Shown: one piece after another, positions 35,552 through 43,932 of the stretch
Layout: every line of letters starts with the position of its first letter
Position numbering within the stretch: the first letter of the stretch is position 1
NCBI GenBank assembly: GCA_944320675.1
Contig: CALUIJ010000128.1
Span: 1-53,557, forward strand
Length of the DNA: 53,557 nucleotides
Direction: 5' to 3'
Source of the DNA: an uncultured Prevotella sp.
GTDB lineage: Bacteria > Bacteroidota > Bacteroidia > Bacteroidales > Bacteroidaceae
Made by a program: the position numbers and the translations under genes
Notes under the pieces: model-generated
Database searches by the model: none
What the model was told of the DNA's origin: nothing
What the model saw: the letters and a program-made list of their open reading frames with translations, nothing else

Positions 35552-36496
35552 ATGAAAAAGACTTTACTTTTGGTTTCAGTTGCGCTTGCCGCAATGACTG
35601 TTAACGCACAGGAAGTTTGGACGGCCGAGAGCCTGATTCCTGCCGATGCAGAGCCGTCGAACGGCTACAACATCACCGACCAGGCCACGATCACCGAGGG
35701 CGACAACCCCAGCGGCGTGCTTACTTTCGGTACGGAGAACGTGAGCGTAGAGGCTGTGTCGACGCCTTATCCTGACAAGTTTGTCGAGTCGCCCGACGGT
35801 CCTGAGATCGAAGACCCGACGGTTTGGGAAATCTCTGCCAGCGAGAACGAGCAGCTCATCAACGAGCCTGTGTTCAAAGCGCGCCTGAAAGGCCAGGGCA
35901 ACCCCACTCTTACACGCACCGGAGCTTGGGAAGAGACTGACAACGGCTGGGCTTACAGGCCGGGCGCAGACGACGAAAAATTCGTTCCCGGAACGAGCAC
36001 GAGCGCTCCCCAGTTCGGTACTTATTACAAGATGACTTTCAAGTCGGCCGGAACCGTCCGCGTAGGTGTCTACATCAACAAGGGCAACCACTCGTTCTAC
36101 GCCCTCGACGTTGAGACCCTCCAGCTGATCCCTGTATCGTCGCTCTCGGCCGAAGGCTACACGCAGAACAACACGTTCGTTCCCGCCGACGGACTCGATC
36201 CGTTCCAGCCGGTGACCATCGACGACAGCTATGTGTTCAAGATCGAGGGCCAGAACCGTCCGGTTTTGTGCTATGTCAACATCCCCGTCGAGGCTAAGAC
36301 TTACATGCTGTTCTGCCCGAAGAGCCAGCTCGGCTTCTACGGCTACGAGTTCACTGCAGGCGATACCGGCATCAACGAAGTGGCTGTCGGCACTGTTGAC
36401 GAAAACGCCCCCGTCTACAACCTCGCAGGCCAGCGCGTAAGCAAGGACGCAAAGGGCATCTTGATCCAGAACGGCAAGAAGTTCATCAGCAAGTAA
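35552..36496 (+). CDS. Secreted protein of unknown function with C-terminal secretion-tail-like end
   Basis: The 314-residue protein has a signal peptide (MKKTLLLVSVALAAMTVNAQ) and no lipobox. The middle is beta-rich with a carbohydrate-module look: an aromatic GTYYKMTFKSAGTVRVGVYIN strand set and YMLFCPKSQLGFYGYEF at the end of a sandwich. The final 30 residues (APVYNLAGQRVSKDAKGIL) resemble short type IX secretion or surface-attachment tails common in Prevotella. There is no recognisable catalytic motif. It is monocistronic, since a terminator lies 80 bp after its stop. Surface or extracellular glycan binding is a guess from the neighbourhood between two SusC/D operons. Confidence 0.7.
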   Translation: MKKTLLLVSVALAAMTVNAQEVWTAESLIPADAEPSNGYNITDQATITEGDNPSGVLTFGTENVSVEAVSTPYPDKFVESPDGPEIEDPTVWEISASENEQLINEPVFKARLKGQGNPTLTRTGAWEETDNGWAYRPGADDEKFVPGTSTSAPQFGTYYKMTFKSAGTVRVGVYINKGNHSFYALDVETLQLIPVSSLSAEGYTQNNTFVPADGLDPFQPVTIDDSYVFKIEGQNRPVLCYVNIPVEAKTYMLFCPKSQLGFYGYEFTAGDTGINEVAVGTVDENAPVYNLAGQRVSKDAKGILIQNGKKFISK

Positions 36497-36575
36497 TACG
36501 AGACTTGCATGACGACGCGATAAGGCCGCAAGGCACGGCGGGGCTTGGCTCCGCCTACTTTGCGGCCGGTTCTTT

Positions 36576-36607
36576 AAAAAACGGGCTCGACCGTGTCCCC
36601 GTTTTTT
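36576..36607 (+). terminator. Intrinsic terminator after the secreted protein gene
   Basis: AAAAAACGGG (36576-36585) pairs perfectly with CCCGTTTTTT (36598-36607). The A-run on one side and T-run on the other make it work in both directions. Confidence 0.9.
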
Positions 36608-36682
36608 CCAAAAAACAATATCTGTGAAGATATGCACGCTACTTAACACTACTCTTACTTATAAGATATCATAGATCATTGA

Positions 36683-36794
36683 AACCATCCTCCGTGTAGG
36701 GCGGCGCATAGTATGCCGGCGTAGGTGCTGACGCGCTCCGCCATGAACGGCATGCCGCCGGCCGCATTCCACGCAGGATGGTTGTCTTTTTTTT
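36683..36794 (+). ncRNA. Candidate structured leader or small RNA with terminal U-tract
   Basis: An outer stem joins AACCATCCTCCGTG (36683-36696) to 36770-36783 with a single C/C mismatch. It encloses about 70 nt rich in short complementary GC words and is followed by T8 at 36787-36794. The start codon of the next gene is 42 bp beyond. It fits an attenuator-type leader or an independent small RNA with its own terminator. The inner fold was not computed, and no known riboswitch class was recognised. Confidence 0.45.
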
Positions 36795-36836
36795 AGGGAA
36801 CGATACTTTAACTTTTACTAATTTAATAATCGACAA

Positions 36837-37343
36837 ATGGCAAAACGAAAAACATTAATCAAGGCTCTTGCGGTCATGTTGCTCGCTTTTATCTCGACGG
36901 CGGCGTTTCCGCAGGCTGTGGTAAGGCAGTATCTGCTTGTCACGGAGAGCGACGGGACTGAGACCTCGTTCGCCTTGGCCGACGCTCCCGTCATAACGTT
37001 GGACGGCGGGATGCTGACCGTAGCCTCGGCTGCCCGGACGCTGTCGGTGGCGATAGCCGACGTGGCCGACTACAAGTTTGTAATGCGTGAAGACATCCCT
37101 ACGGCCATAACCAATGCCGAGACGGCGGCCGAAGCCCTCTTCAGCCTGTCGGGCGGCAAGGCCTGCGTGGCCGGGCTTGCGCCGGGTACGCAGGTGGGCG
37201 TGTACGCGGTCGACGGAACACGTGTGGCCGCTGCCGTCGCCGGTGCCGACGGAACGGTGGCGGTAGACCTCGGCGCGCTCGGCCATGGCACGGTGTACAT
37301 CCTCCGTACGCCTGCCGCAAGCTATAAAGTCCTAAACAAGTAA
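36837..37343 (+). CDS. Small secreted protein with secretion-tail-like domain
   Basis: The 168-residue protein has a signal peptide (about 1-26), a short segment of about 60 residues (QYLLVTESDGTETSFALADAPVITL and the following repeat-like strands) and a C-terminal domain of about 75 residues. Its pattern (GVYAVDGTRVAAAVAGADG, then GTVYILRTP and a Lys-containing end) resembles type IX sorting domains. The N-terminal segment follows the same xxDGTxxxxxxxD pattern as the next protein (HKVDGTVTEIDADD). It therefore seems to be little more than a tag and a tail. It is 26 bp upstream of the beta-helix protein gene and certainly cotranscribed. Function unknown. Confidence 0.65.
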   Translation: MAKRKTLIKALAVMLLAFISTAAFPQAVVRQYLLVTESDGTETSFALADAPVITLDGGMLTVASAARTLSVAIADVADYKFVMREDIPTAITNAETAAEALFSLSGGKACVAGLAPGTQVGVYAVDGTRVAAAVAGADGTVAVDLGALGHGTVYILRTPAASYKVLNK

Positions 37344-37369
37344 CATAAAATTATTTTATAGATATTACT

Positions 37370-38548
37370 ATGAAAAAGAAGATATTTTCAGCCGCAGTGG
37401 CATTAGCCGCTGTTGCGCTTACGGCCAACGCCCAAAGCTATATAATGCAGATACATAAAGTAGACGGAACCGTAACGGAAATCGACGCCGACGACGTCGA
37501 CCGCGTTACTTTCGCCGAGAAGCCTTTCGAGGTGGCCACCGTGCCCGGCGGCACCGACCTTGCGGCGTGGTTTGCCGAGAACGCCGACATGTTCGCCGCC
37601 AATCCGCAAGTAGGCATACCCCTTGAGGCCGGAGGCCAATATACGATGTCGGGCGATGTGGACTTCGCCGCCACGCAAGTGAGACTCTACACTACCGATG
37701 CCGCCAATCCGGCCACGGTCACCATGACGGCCGACGCCGGCTTCTGCACTTCGGCCGGCCTGACCGTCGACGGCATCAACTTCGACTGCTCGGCTTCGCA
37801 GTCTCCGTTCATCAGCCTCTCGGAGACTCCCGACGAGGACATAATGGGCGTAATCAGCGGCGACCAGAATTATTACGACATCCAGCAGCCGCTGCAGGTG
37901 CTTAACTGCGAGGTGGAGGGCGTTAACGGCTACTTCATTTACGATAACAACGTGAAGTATTGCGTCGGCACGGCCGTAGTGCGCAACTGCGTCGTACAGC
38001 TGACGGGAACCGAGGCCAGCGCCGTCATTCGTTTCCAGGGCGGTTTCATCAACGACCTTACGGTTGAGAACTCTACGTTCTGGGGCGCAGCCGGTGCAGA
38101 TGCCAAATACTTCGTGCAGTACAACAACTCAGGCCGTTGCGACCGCGGCGGATATGAGTCAAACTCGATAACTTACGCCAACTGCACGTTCTACAACGTG
38201 GCAAAGACAGGCCAATGGGGCAACTACAACGGATTCGCCGGGCGCAATACTTCGTACTGGAACATGACCGGCTGCATCTTCGTAGACTGCGGCAACAACC
38301 AGATACCCCGCCGTTTCCTCGGCGGCCGCCAGAACTGCAGCAACCGCAACTTCGCCGACAACACTTACATGTTCGACGGAGCTTTCGAGAGCGTTGACGG
38401 AAGCGTTGCCGGCTACGACGACAGCGGCACCGCAATCGAGGCCGACCCGCTCTTCATCGACCCGGCCAACGGAAACTTTACGCTCAGCGGCTCGGAGCAG
38501 TTTGATAAACGCACGGGCGACCCACGCTGGATTACCTATGCTGAATAA
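37370..38548 (+). CDS. Secreted DUF4957/DUF5123-like beta-helix protein
   Basis: The 392-residue protein has a signal peptide ending near residue 21 (LTANAQS), then a DGTVTEIDADDVDRVTF segment common at the N-terminus of exported Bacteroidota proteins, then a right-handed beta-helix from about residue 85. Characteristic blocks are LTVDGINFDCSASQSPFI, NGYFIYDNNVKYCVGTAVVRNCVVQL, INDLTVENSTFWGAAGADAKYF and YWNMTGCIFVDCGNNQ. The fold is shared with pectate lyases, but no Asp/Arg catalytic set can be assigned. It is not lipidated. It is very similar to the protein at 39090 from about residue 95 onward, also in DNA. A terminator lies 64 bp downstream. Binding of plant cell-wall glycan is the likely role (inference). 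Confidence 0.8.
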   Translation: MKKKIFSAAVALAAVALTANAQSYIMQIHKVDGTVTEIDADDVDRVTFAEKPFEVATVPGGTDLAAWFAENADMFAANPQVGIPLEAGGQYTMSGDVDFAATQVRLYTTDAANPATVTMTADAGFCTSAGLTVDGINFDCSASQSPFISLSETPDEDIMGVISGDQNYYDIQQPLQVLNCEVEGVNGYFIYDNNVKYCVGTAVVRNCVVQLTGTEASAVIRFQGGFINDLTVENSTFWGAAGADAKYFVQYNNSGRCDRGGYESNSITYANCTFYNVAKTGQWGNYNGFAGRNTSYWNMTGCIFVDCGNNQIPRRFLGGRQNCSNRNFADNTYMFDGAFESVDGSVAGYDDSGTAIEADPLFIDPANGNFTLSGSEQFDKRTGDPRWITYAE

Positions 38549-38612
38549 GCGTCGTTTTTACCGTCCATAATCGTTTTTGTCTTACTTGAAATGATTTTGG
38601 ACGCATGCCGTG

Positions 38613-38665
38613 GGGGTGTAGCATAACTCCTGATGACTCCGGATTTATGCTGCACCCCTACTTTT
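38613..38665 (+). terminator. Intrinsic terminator after the first beta-helix gene
   Basis: GGGGTGTAGCATAA (38613-38626) pairs with 38645-38658, with one wobble pair, and TACTTTTTAT follows. Confidence 0.8.
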
Positions 38666-38671
38666 TATCCC

Positions 38672-38725
38672 AAGTCTGTCATTAGGCTCCGGCCGGCTTG
38701 TGCGTTAATGTCGGGTAGGTCGGAG
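38672..38725. repeat. Short copy of the CCCAAnTCnGTCATTAG repeat family
   Basis: cccaagtctgtcattag is followed by cggccggcttgtgcgttaat and gtcgggtag, matching the outer parts of the element at 25888-26043 but lacking its hairpin core. Confidence 0.55.
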
Positions 38726-38867
38726 AGTATGGGAAATACGGATTTTATTCAGACGTTTTAGTGGCCGGTTGGGGCGTTATCAACGCCGTGATATGCCTGA
38801 TGCCTTTAGCCGTACCTACCGTTTTTTATTTTGCAGGCTAAATTTCCCTAAACATTTTTTTTTGAAA

Positions 38868-38891
38868 TTTTGATTACATTTATTTACTTTG
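38868..38891 (+). promoter_or_regulatory. Candidate promoter of the second SusC/D operon
   Basis: TTTTG (38868-38872) could be the -33 element, and TTACTTTG (38884-38891, followed by C) is one base from the TAnnTTTG consensus. The resulting leader is about 190 nt and very AT-rich before the ATG at 39090. Confidence 0.45.
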
Positions 38892-39089
38892 CACGTCAAT
38901 AATAAAAATTATCGGTGTCGGCCAAAGGTGGCCGGCGTGGCATCGTGGCTTTATATTGACGAGGCGGATTATTGATGCCTATATATAAATAATGTGTATT
39001 AACGCAAAATCTTATACTATTAATATTGAAGCAGGCGAAAAGATAAATTAATAAATATATGTATAACAAATAATTAAATTAATAGATTT

Positions 39090-40544
39090 ATGAAAAAGAA
39101 TCATTTTTCACTAAGAAGAAAAGCAAGCATGCTCTCGGCCGTGGCCGTAGGCGCGTTGCTTATGTCTTCATGCGCGCAAGATGGTTTTGACGATGGCGAG
39201 CGGTGGGGTAGCAGCGTTAGCGGTGCGGCCCTGTCGTCTCCTACTGCTGAAAGCATCAGTATCTCGGCTTCAGCCGACGGTGCGCAGACGGTTATCTCTT
39301 GGCCTGTGGTTAAAGGTGCCGGAGGCTATGTGTGTACGGTAATGGACGTGACCGACTCAGAGAATCCCGCCGTCGTCGACGGAATACAGGATTCGCTGAT
39401 AGACCGTTGCACGATGGCCGTGACACGCGTCGTAGACCACAACTACACGTTCAGCATACAGACGGCAGGCAACGACGAACTGAACAATACCGGAGCCGAG
39501 ACGGCTACGCTGGTGACGTTCAACAGCTTTACGGCCGCTCTTGCCACCATTCCCGAGGGAAGCGACATAACGGCGTTCATTACGGACAATCCGATGCCCG
39601 ACGAGGCTGTTGAGACCGAAATGGCTTACGACCTTGTTCCCGGCGGACAGTACACGATGTCGGGAATCGTTGATTTCGGCAACAAGCGCGTGCAGCTCCG
39701 CACCGCCGATAGGAACAATCCTGCCACGATCACGATGTCGGCCGACGCAAGCATCAGCACTTCTGCAGGCATGTCGATAAAGAACGTCAACTTCGACTGC
39801 TCGGCTTCCAAAGATCCGTTCATCGCTTATTCTGAGACTCCCGACGAGAGCATCATGGGCGTAATCAGCGGCGACCAGAAATATTATGACATCCAGCAGT
39901 CGCTGCTGCTTGAGAACTGCCAGGTTACCGGCGTGAACAGTTATTTCATCTACGACAACAACGTCAAGTATTGCCTCGGCACCGCGATAATCCGCGATTG
40001 CGTGGTACAGCTTACGGGTACTGAATCTACTGCCGTCATACGTTTCCAAGGCGGATACATCAACGACCTTACGGTCGAGAACTCTACGTTCTGGGGAGTG
40101 GCCGGCGCTGATGCCAATTATTTCGTACAGTACAACAACTCAGGCCGTTGCGACCGTGGCGGTTATTCAACCAACTCGATAACTTATGCCAACTGCACGT
40201 TCTACAACGTGGCCAAGTCAGGCCAGTGGGGCAACTACAACGGTTTCGCAGGACGCAACACTTCGTATTGGAACATGACTAACTGCATCTTCGTTGATTG
40301 CGGTAACAACCAGGTTACAAGGCGTTTCGTCGGCGGCCGCCAGAATAGCAGCAACCGCAACTTCGCCAACAATACTTACATGTTTGACGGGGCATTTGAG
40401 AATACTGCCACTTACGACGACAGTGGCACGAACATCGAGGAGAATCCCGGCTTCGCTGACCCGGCCAACGGCAACTTCTCCATCACCGGAAGCAAGCAGG
40501 CCCAGCTTGGCACTGGCGACCCGCGTTGGCTTCCTGCAAACTAA
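39090..40544 (+). CDS. Lipoprotein with Fn3-like and DUF4957/DUF5123-like beta-helix domains
   Basis: The 484-residue protein has a lipobox Cys at residue 28 (LLMSSC). A fibronectin-III-like domain (about 45-145, ISISASADGAQTVISWPVVKGAGGYVCTV) is followed by a beta-helix almost identical in layout to the protein at 37370: MSIKNVNFDCSASKDPFI, NSYFIYDNNVKYCLGTAIIRDCVVQL, INDLTVENSTFWGVAGADANYF. Surface display by lipidation and the absence of a catalytic set suggest a surface glycan-binding protein. It is the first gene of an operon with SusC (27 bp gap) and SusD (34 bp gap), where a binding protein would normally follow rather than lead. Gene duplication from its neighbour is clear. Confidence 0.82.
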   Translation: MKKNHFSLRRKASMLSAVAVGALLMSSCAQDGFDDGERWGSSVSGAALSSPTAESISISASADGAQTVISWPVVKGAGGYVCTVMDVTDSENPAVVDGIQDSLIDRCTMAVTRVVDHNYTFSIQTAGNDELNNTGAETATLVTFNSFTAALATIPEGSDITAFITDNPMPDEAVETEMAYDLVPGGQYTMSGIVDFGNKRVQLRTADRNNPATITMSADASISTSAGMSIKNVNFDCSASKDPFIAYSETPDESIMGVISGDQKYYDIQQSLLLENCQVTGVNSYFIYDNNVKYCLGTAIIRDCVVQLTGTESTAVIRFQGGYINDLTVENSTFWGVAGADANYFVQYNNSGRCDRGGYSTNSITYANCTFYNVAKSGQWGNYNGFAGRNTSYWNMTNCIFVDCGNNQVTRRFVGGRQNSSNRNFANNTYMFDGAFENTATYDDSGTNIEENPGFADPANGNFSITGSKQAQLGTGDPRWLPAN

Positions 40545-40571
40545 TAATCAGTAACAAAAGAAACACAAGAT

Positions 40572-43500
40572 ATGAAAAGAAAATTCATAGCCGGTTTATG
40601 CTTCGGTGTCATGGCCTTTGCGGCCACTCCGGTTCTCGCGCAGAATACGGACATAAAGGGTACCGTGGTAGACGAGAATGGCGAACCCATCATCGGTGCG
40701 TCAATCCGTATTGAAGGACAAGAAGGCGGCGTAATAACCGACCTTGACGGTAATTATACCATCAAAGCCCCCAAGGGAGCAAAGATAACAATCTCTTATA
40801 TCGGCTACACCCCGATGACCGTCACTGCGGGCGGCAGGGTGCAGCTGAAGGAAGACGCGCAAAACCTTGAAGAACTCGTGGTCGTTGGTTACGGCGTGCA
40901 GAAGAAGGCACACTTGACGGGTTCCGTAGCCACTGTGCCGATGGACGAGATTCAGGACATGACGTCGGGCGGACTTGCAAGTACGCTCGAAGGACTTGTC
41001 AACGGTCTTAGCGTAAGCGGCGGCAACACCCGTCCGGGCGAGAACGCCACAATCTACATCCGCGACACCAACTCGCTCGGCGATGTCGGCAGTACGGCCC
41101 AGCAGCCGCTGTTCGTTATCGACGGATACATTTATCCTAACGACGTGAAAGTGGGCAACGTTACGCAGAACCTCGGAGCCGAGGCCTTCAACAACCTCGA
41201 CCCGTCAGAGGTCGAGAGCATTTCTGTGTTGAAGGATGCGTCGGCCGCAGTTTACGGTGCGCGCGCCGCCAACGGTGTAATCCTCGTGACTACGAAGAAG
41301 GGTAAGATAGGCGCACCGCGCATTTCCTACAGCGGCACGTTCGGCTTCACCGACGCCGTATCGCATCCTAAGATGCTCAACGCTTATGAGTACGGCCGCC
41401 TGTATAATGCCGTGGCCGCAGCCGACCCGACCAATACCGACCTCAACCGCCTGACCGACCTCTATCAGGCCGACGAGCTTAACGCCATGCGCGCGCTCAA
41501 CTACAACCTGCTTGACAAGTATTGGGACACCGGCTTCACGATGAAGCACAGCGTCAACTTGAGCGGAGCTACTGAGAGGGCGAGCTATTTCGCAAGCCTG
41601 TCTTACTTCGACCAGGACGGTAACCTTGGCAACCTTGACTACAACCGCTGGAACTACCGCGCCGGCGTTGACGTTAAGGTTAGCAAATGGTTGGGCGCGA
41701 ACCTCAGCGTGTCGGGCGACTATGGTAAGAAGAATTCTCCTTATATAAAAGTGGGTGGAACGTCTAATGAGAAAGACTACAACATCCTGCTTACACGTCC
41801 GCGCTACATTCCGGAGTATGTCAACGGACTGCCCATCGCCGCTTACGGCATCAGCAATTCGCAGGTTGACGACGACCAGAACTATTCGTTCAGCGAGCTC
41901 CGCAACAACGGCGACTACAGCCGCACGATGAACTCTAACCTTAACGTGAACGCGAGCGTTAACTATGATTTCGGTTGGAGCAAGATTCTCAAAGGTCTTA
42001 CCTTGCGTTTCTCTTATTCAAAGAGTATCAACACGGACAAGACCAACCAGTTCGGTTCCGAATACGATGTTTATACGATGATGACGCGCCCCGGCAGCGG
42101 TCAGCACCTGTACACTCCCGTCGACGGACAGGATTACAGCCAGTTCATATCGGATGCCAACCTCATCCGTCATACGATAGCCAACGGCGACCCCTCCCAG
42201 CTTAACCGTTCGATGACGCGCACCGACAACTACCAGATGAACTTCACGGCTTCTTACAACCGCGACTTCGGCCAGCACAGCGTAGGCGCGCTGTTCTCTA
42301 TAGAAAAGTCTGAAGCTGAGAGCGAGTACCTTTACGCTATGGTTTCCGACCCGTATTCGTTCACTACCGGACAGTCGAATTCGGCAGAGGCAAATACTCA
42401 GATCATCACGTTCACCCGTAGCGAGTCGGGTACGCTCTCTTACATCGGCCGTATCAATTACGCTTACGCAAACAAGTATTTGGCCGAGTTCCTTGTCCGT
42501 TCGGACGCTTCCACCAAGTTCGCTCCCGAGAACTATTGGGGCGTGTTCCCGTCAGGAAGTATTGGTTGGGTTATGTCAGAGGAGAATTGGTTCAAGAAAG
42601 CCCTGCCTTGGGTCGACTTCCTGAAGATCCGTGGCTCGTTCGGTCTTACCGGTCGTGACAACATCGCTCCTTGGCAGTGGATGCAGGTTTACGCCCAGGA
42701 CGCCAACCGTGGTCCCGTGTTCGGTACAGGTATGGATTCGGGCAGCTTGCGCCGTATCACCATCAACCGTAACAACTCTGCCGTCAACCGCGACGTGCAT
42801 TGGGATAAGGTTTACAAGGCCAACCTCGGTATCGACTTCAACGTGCTCAACAGCCGTCTCTCTGTTACGTTCGATATGTACCGTGAGTGGAACCGCGAGA
42901 TGCTTATGAACATCAGCCAGGCCATCGAGGCTACCATCGGTACCCAGTCGGCTTCGGTCAACCTCGGCGAGATGGACAGCTGGGGATATGAGGTCGGAAT
43001 CACTTGGCGCGACAAGATCGGCAAGGACTTCAAGTATAAGATAGGCATCAACACCGGTTACCATGACAACAAGGTGCTCAACATGGACTGGGAAACCGAC
43101 TACATCTACCGCCAGATACGCAAGGGCGGCCGTACCGACATCGGTACTTGGGGATTGCAGTGCATAGGCATGTTCCGCAGCTTCCAGGACATCGAGGAGT
43201 ATTTCAGCGAGAACAACATAACTCGTTATCTCGGAATGTCTAAGGACCAAGTTCGTCCCGGTATGTTGATTTACAAGGATATACGCGGCCCGCAGCAGGA
43301 AGACGGCAGCTATGCCGGACCTGACGGCGTTGTAGATGCCGACCTCGACCAGGTATGTCTCTCTAACCGCAGCAATCCTTACGGCTTCACTATGAACCTC
43401 GGTGCTGACTGGAAGGGCTTCTCGCTCACCGCCCAGCTCAACGCTTCATGGGGTGGCTACAGCTTCATCGACGGCGCGGCCCTTGAGTCGGGAAGTGGCG

Positions 43501-43898
43501 TTAGCGAGCTTGAGTTTACCAACATGCCTTCTTTCTGGAATGTTGACAACATGTATTCTTACCAAGACGTGTATGACGCTGCCGGCAACCTCGTCGTTGC
43601 TGAAAACCGCAACGGTTGGCTGCCTAACTTGCAGTATCAGAGTGTCAACGCCCGTACTTCTTCGTTCTGGCGTGTCAGCGGCACCCGCATAAGGCTTAAC
43701 CGCTTGACGTTGGCTTACACGATACCGTCCAACCTGGTTAAGAAAATCGGCATACAGAGCGCGCGCGTCAACATAACGGGACAAAACCTGTTGAGCTTCT
43801 GCAATCCGTATCCCGACAACTACATCGACCCGATGTGCAGCTACGGCTCTTACCCGGTATTGAGGCAGTTCACGGTAGGTGTGAACCTTTCATTCTAA
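40572..43898 (+). CDS. SusC-like TonB-dependent outer-membrane transporter (second pair)
   Basis: The 1108-residue protein has a signal peptide (about 1-23, TPVLAQN), a carboxypeptidase-like domain (IKGTVVDENGEPIIGASI), the Ton-box region LEELVVVGYG, a plug with YIRDTNSLGD and PLFVIDGYIYP, and a barrel ending in VGVNLSF. It is not a close copy of the SusC at 26483; the plug and barrel differ throughout. Its glycan is unknown because no degradative enzyme is encoded in this operon. It could be a second xylan transporter, as P. bryantii has two SusC/D pairs in its xylan locus, or serve another substrate (inference). Confidence 0.95.
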   Translation: MKRKFIAGLCFGVMAFAATPVLAQNTDIKGTVVDENGEPIIGASIRIEGQEGGVITDLDGNYTIKAPKGAKITISYIGYTPMTVTAGGRVQLKEDAQNLEELVVVGYGVQKKAHLTGSVATVPMDEIQDMTSGGLASTLEGLVNGLSVSGGNTRPGENATIYIRDTNSLGDVGSTAQQPLFVIDGYIYPNDVKVGNVTQNLGAEAFNNLDPSEVESISVLKDASAAVYGARAANGVILVTTKKGKIGAPRISYSGTFGFTDAVSHPKMLNAYEYGRLYNAVAAADPTNTDLNRLTDLYQADELNAMRALNYNLLDKYWDTGFTMKHSVNLSGATERASYFASLSYFDQDGNLGNLDYNRWNYRAGVDVKVSKWLGANLSVSGDYGKKNSPYIKVGGTSNEKDYNILLTRPRYIPEYVNGLPIAAYGISNSQVDDDQNYSFSELRNNGDYSRTMNSNLNVNASVNYDFGWSKILKGLTLRFSYSKSINTDKTNQFGSEYDVYTMMTRPGSGQHLYTPVDGQDYSQFISDANLIRHTIANGDPSQLNRSMTRTDNYQMNFTASYNRDFGQHSVGALFSIEKSEAESEYLYAMVSDPYSFTTGQSNSAEANTQIITFTRSESGTLSYIGRINYAYANKYLAEFLVRSDASTKFAPENYWGVFPSGSIGWVMSEENWFKKALPWVDFLKIRGSFGLTGRDNIAPWQWMQVYAQDANRGPVFGTGMDSGSLRRITINRNNSAVNRDVHWDKVYKANLGIDFNVLNSRLSVTFDMYREWNREMLMNISQAIEATIGTQSASVNLGEMDSWGYEVGITWRDKIGKDFKYKIGINTGYHDNKVLNMDWETDYIYRQIRKGGRTDIGTWGLQCIGMFRSFQDIEEYFSENNITRYLGMSKDQVRPGMLIYKDIRGPQQEDGSYAGPDGVVDADLDQVCLSNRSNPYGFTMNLGADWKGFSLTAQLNASWGGYSFIDGAALESGSGVSELEFTNMPSFWNVDNMYSYQDVYDAAGNLVVAENRNGWLPNLQYQSVNARTSSFWRVSGTRIRLNRLTLAYTIPSNLVKKIGIQSARVNITGQNLLSFCNPYPDNYIDPMCSYGSYPVLRQFTVGVNLSF

Positions 43899-43932
43899 TT
43901 TACTCATGACATAATTCAAACAGAAAGTAAAG

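Larger units (their letters stand above)
36497..36836. other. 340-bp region with terminator and long structured element
   Basis: It holds a GC-rich stem (GGCCGCAA with TTGCGGCC, near 36526-36570), an intrinsic terminator at 36576-36607, and a structured element of about 100 nt ending in eight T at 36683-36794. There is no gene. Confidence 0.7.
38549..39089. other. 541-bp region between the two beta-helix genes
   Basis: It holds a terminator at 38613-38665, a short member of the CCCAAnTCnGTCATTAG repeat family at 38672-38725, a candidate promoter at 38868-38891 and a long AT-rich leader. No gene is seen. Confidence 0.7.
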
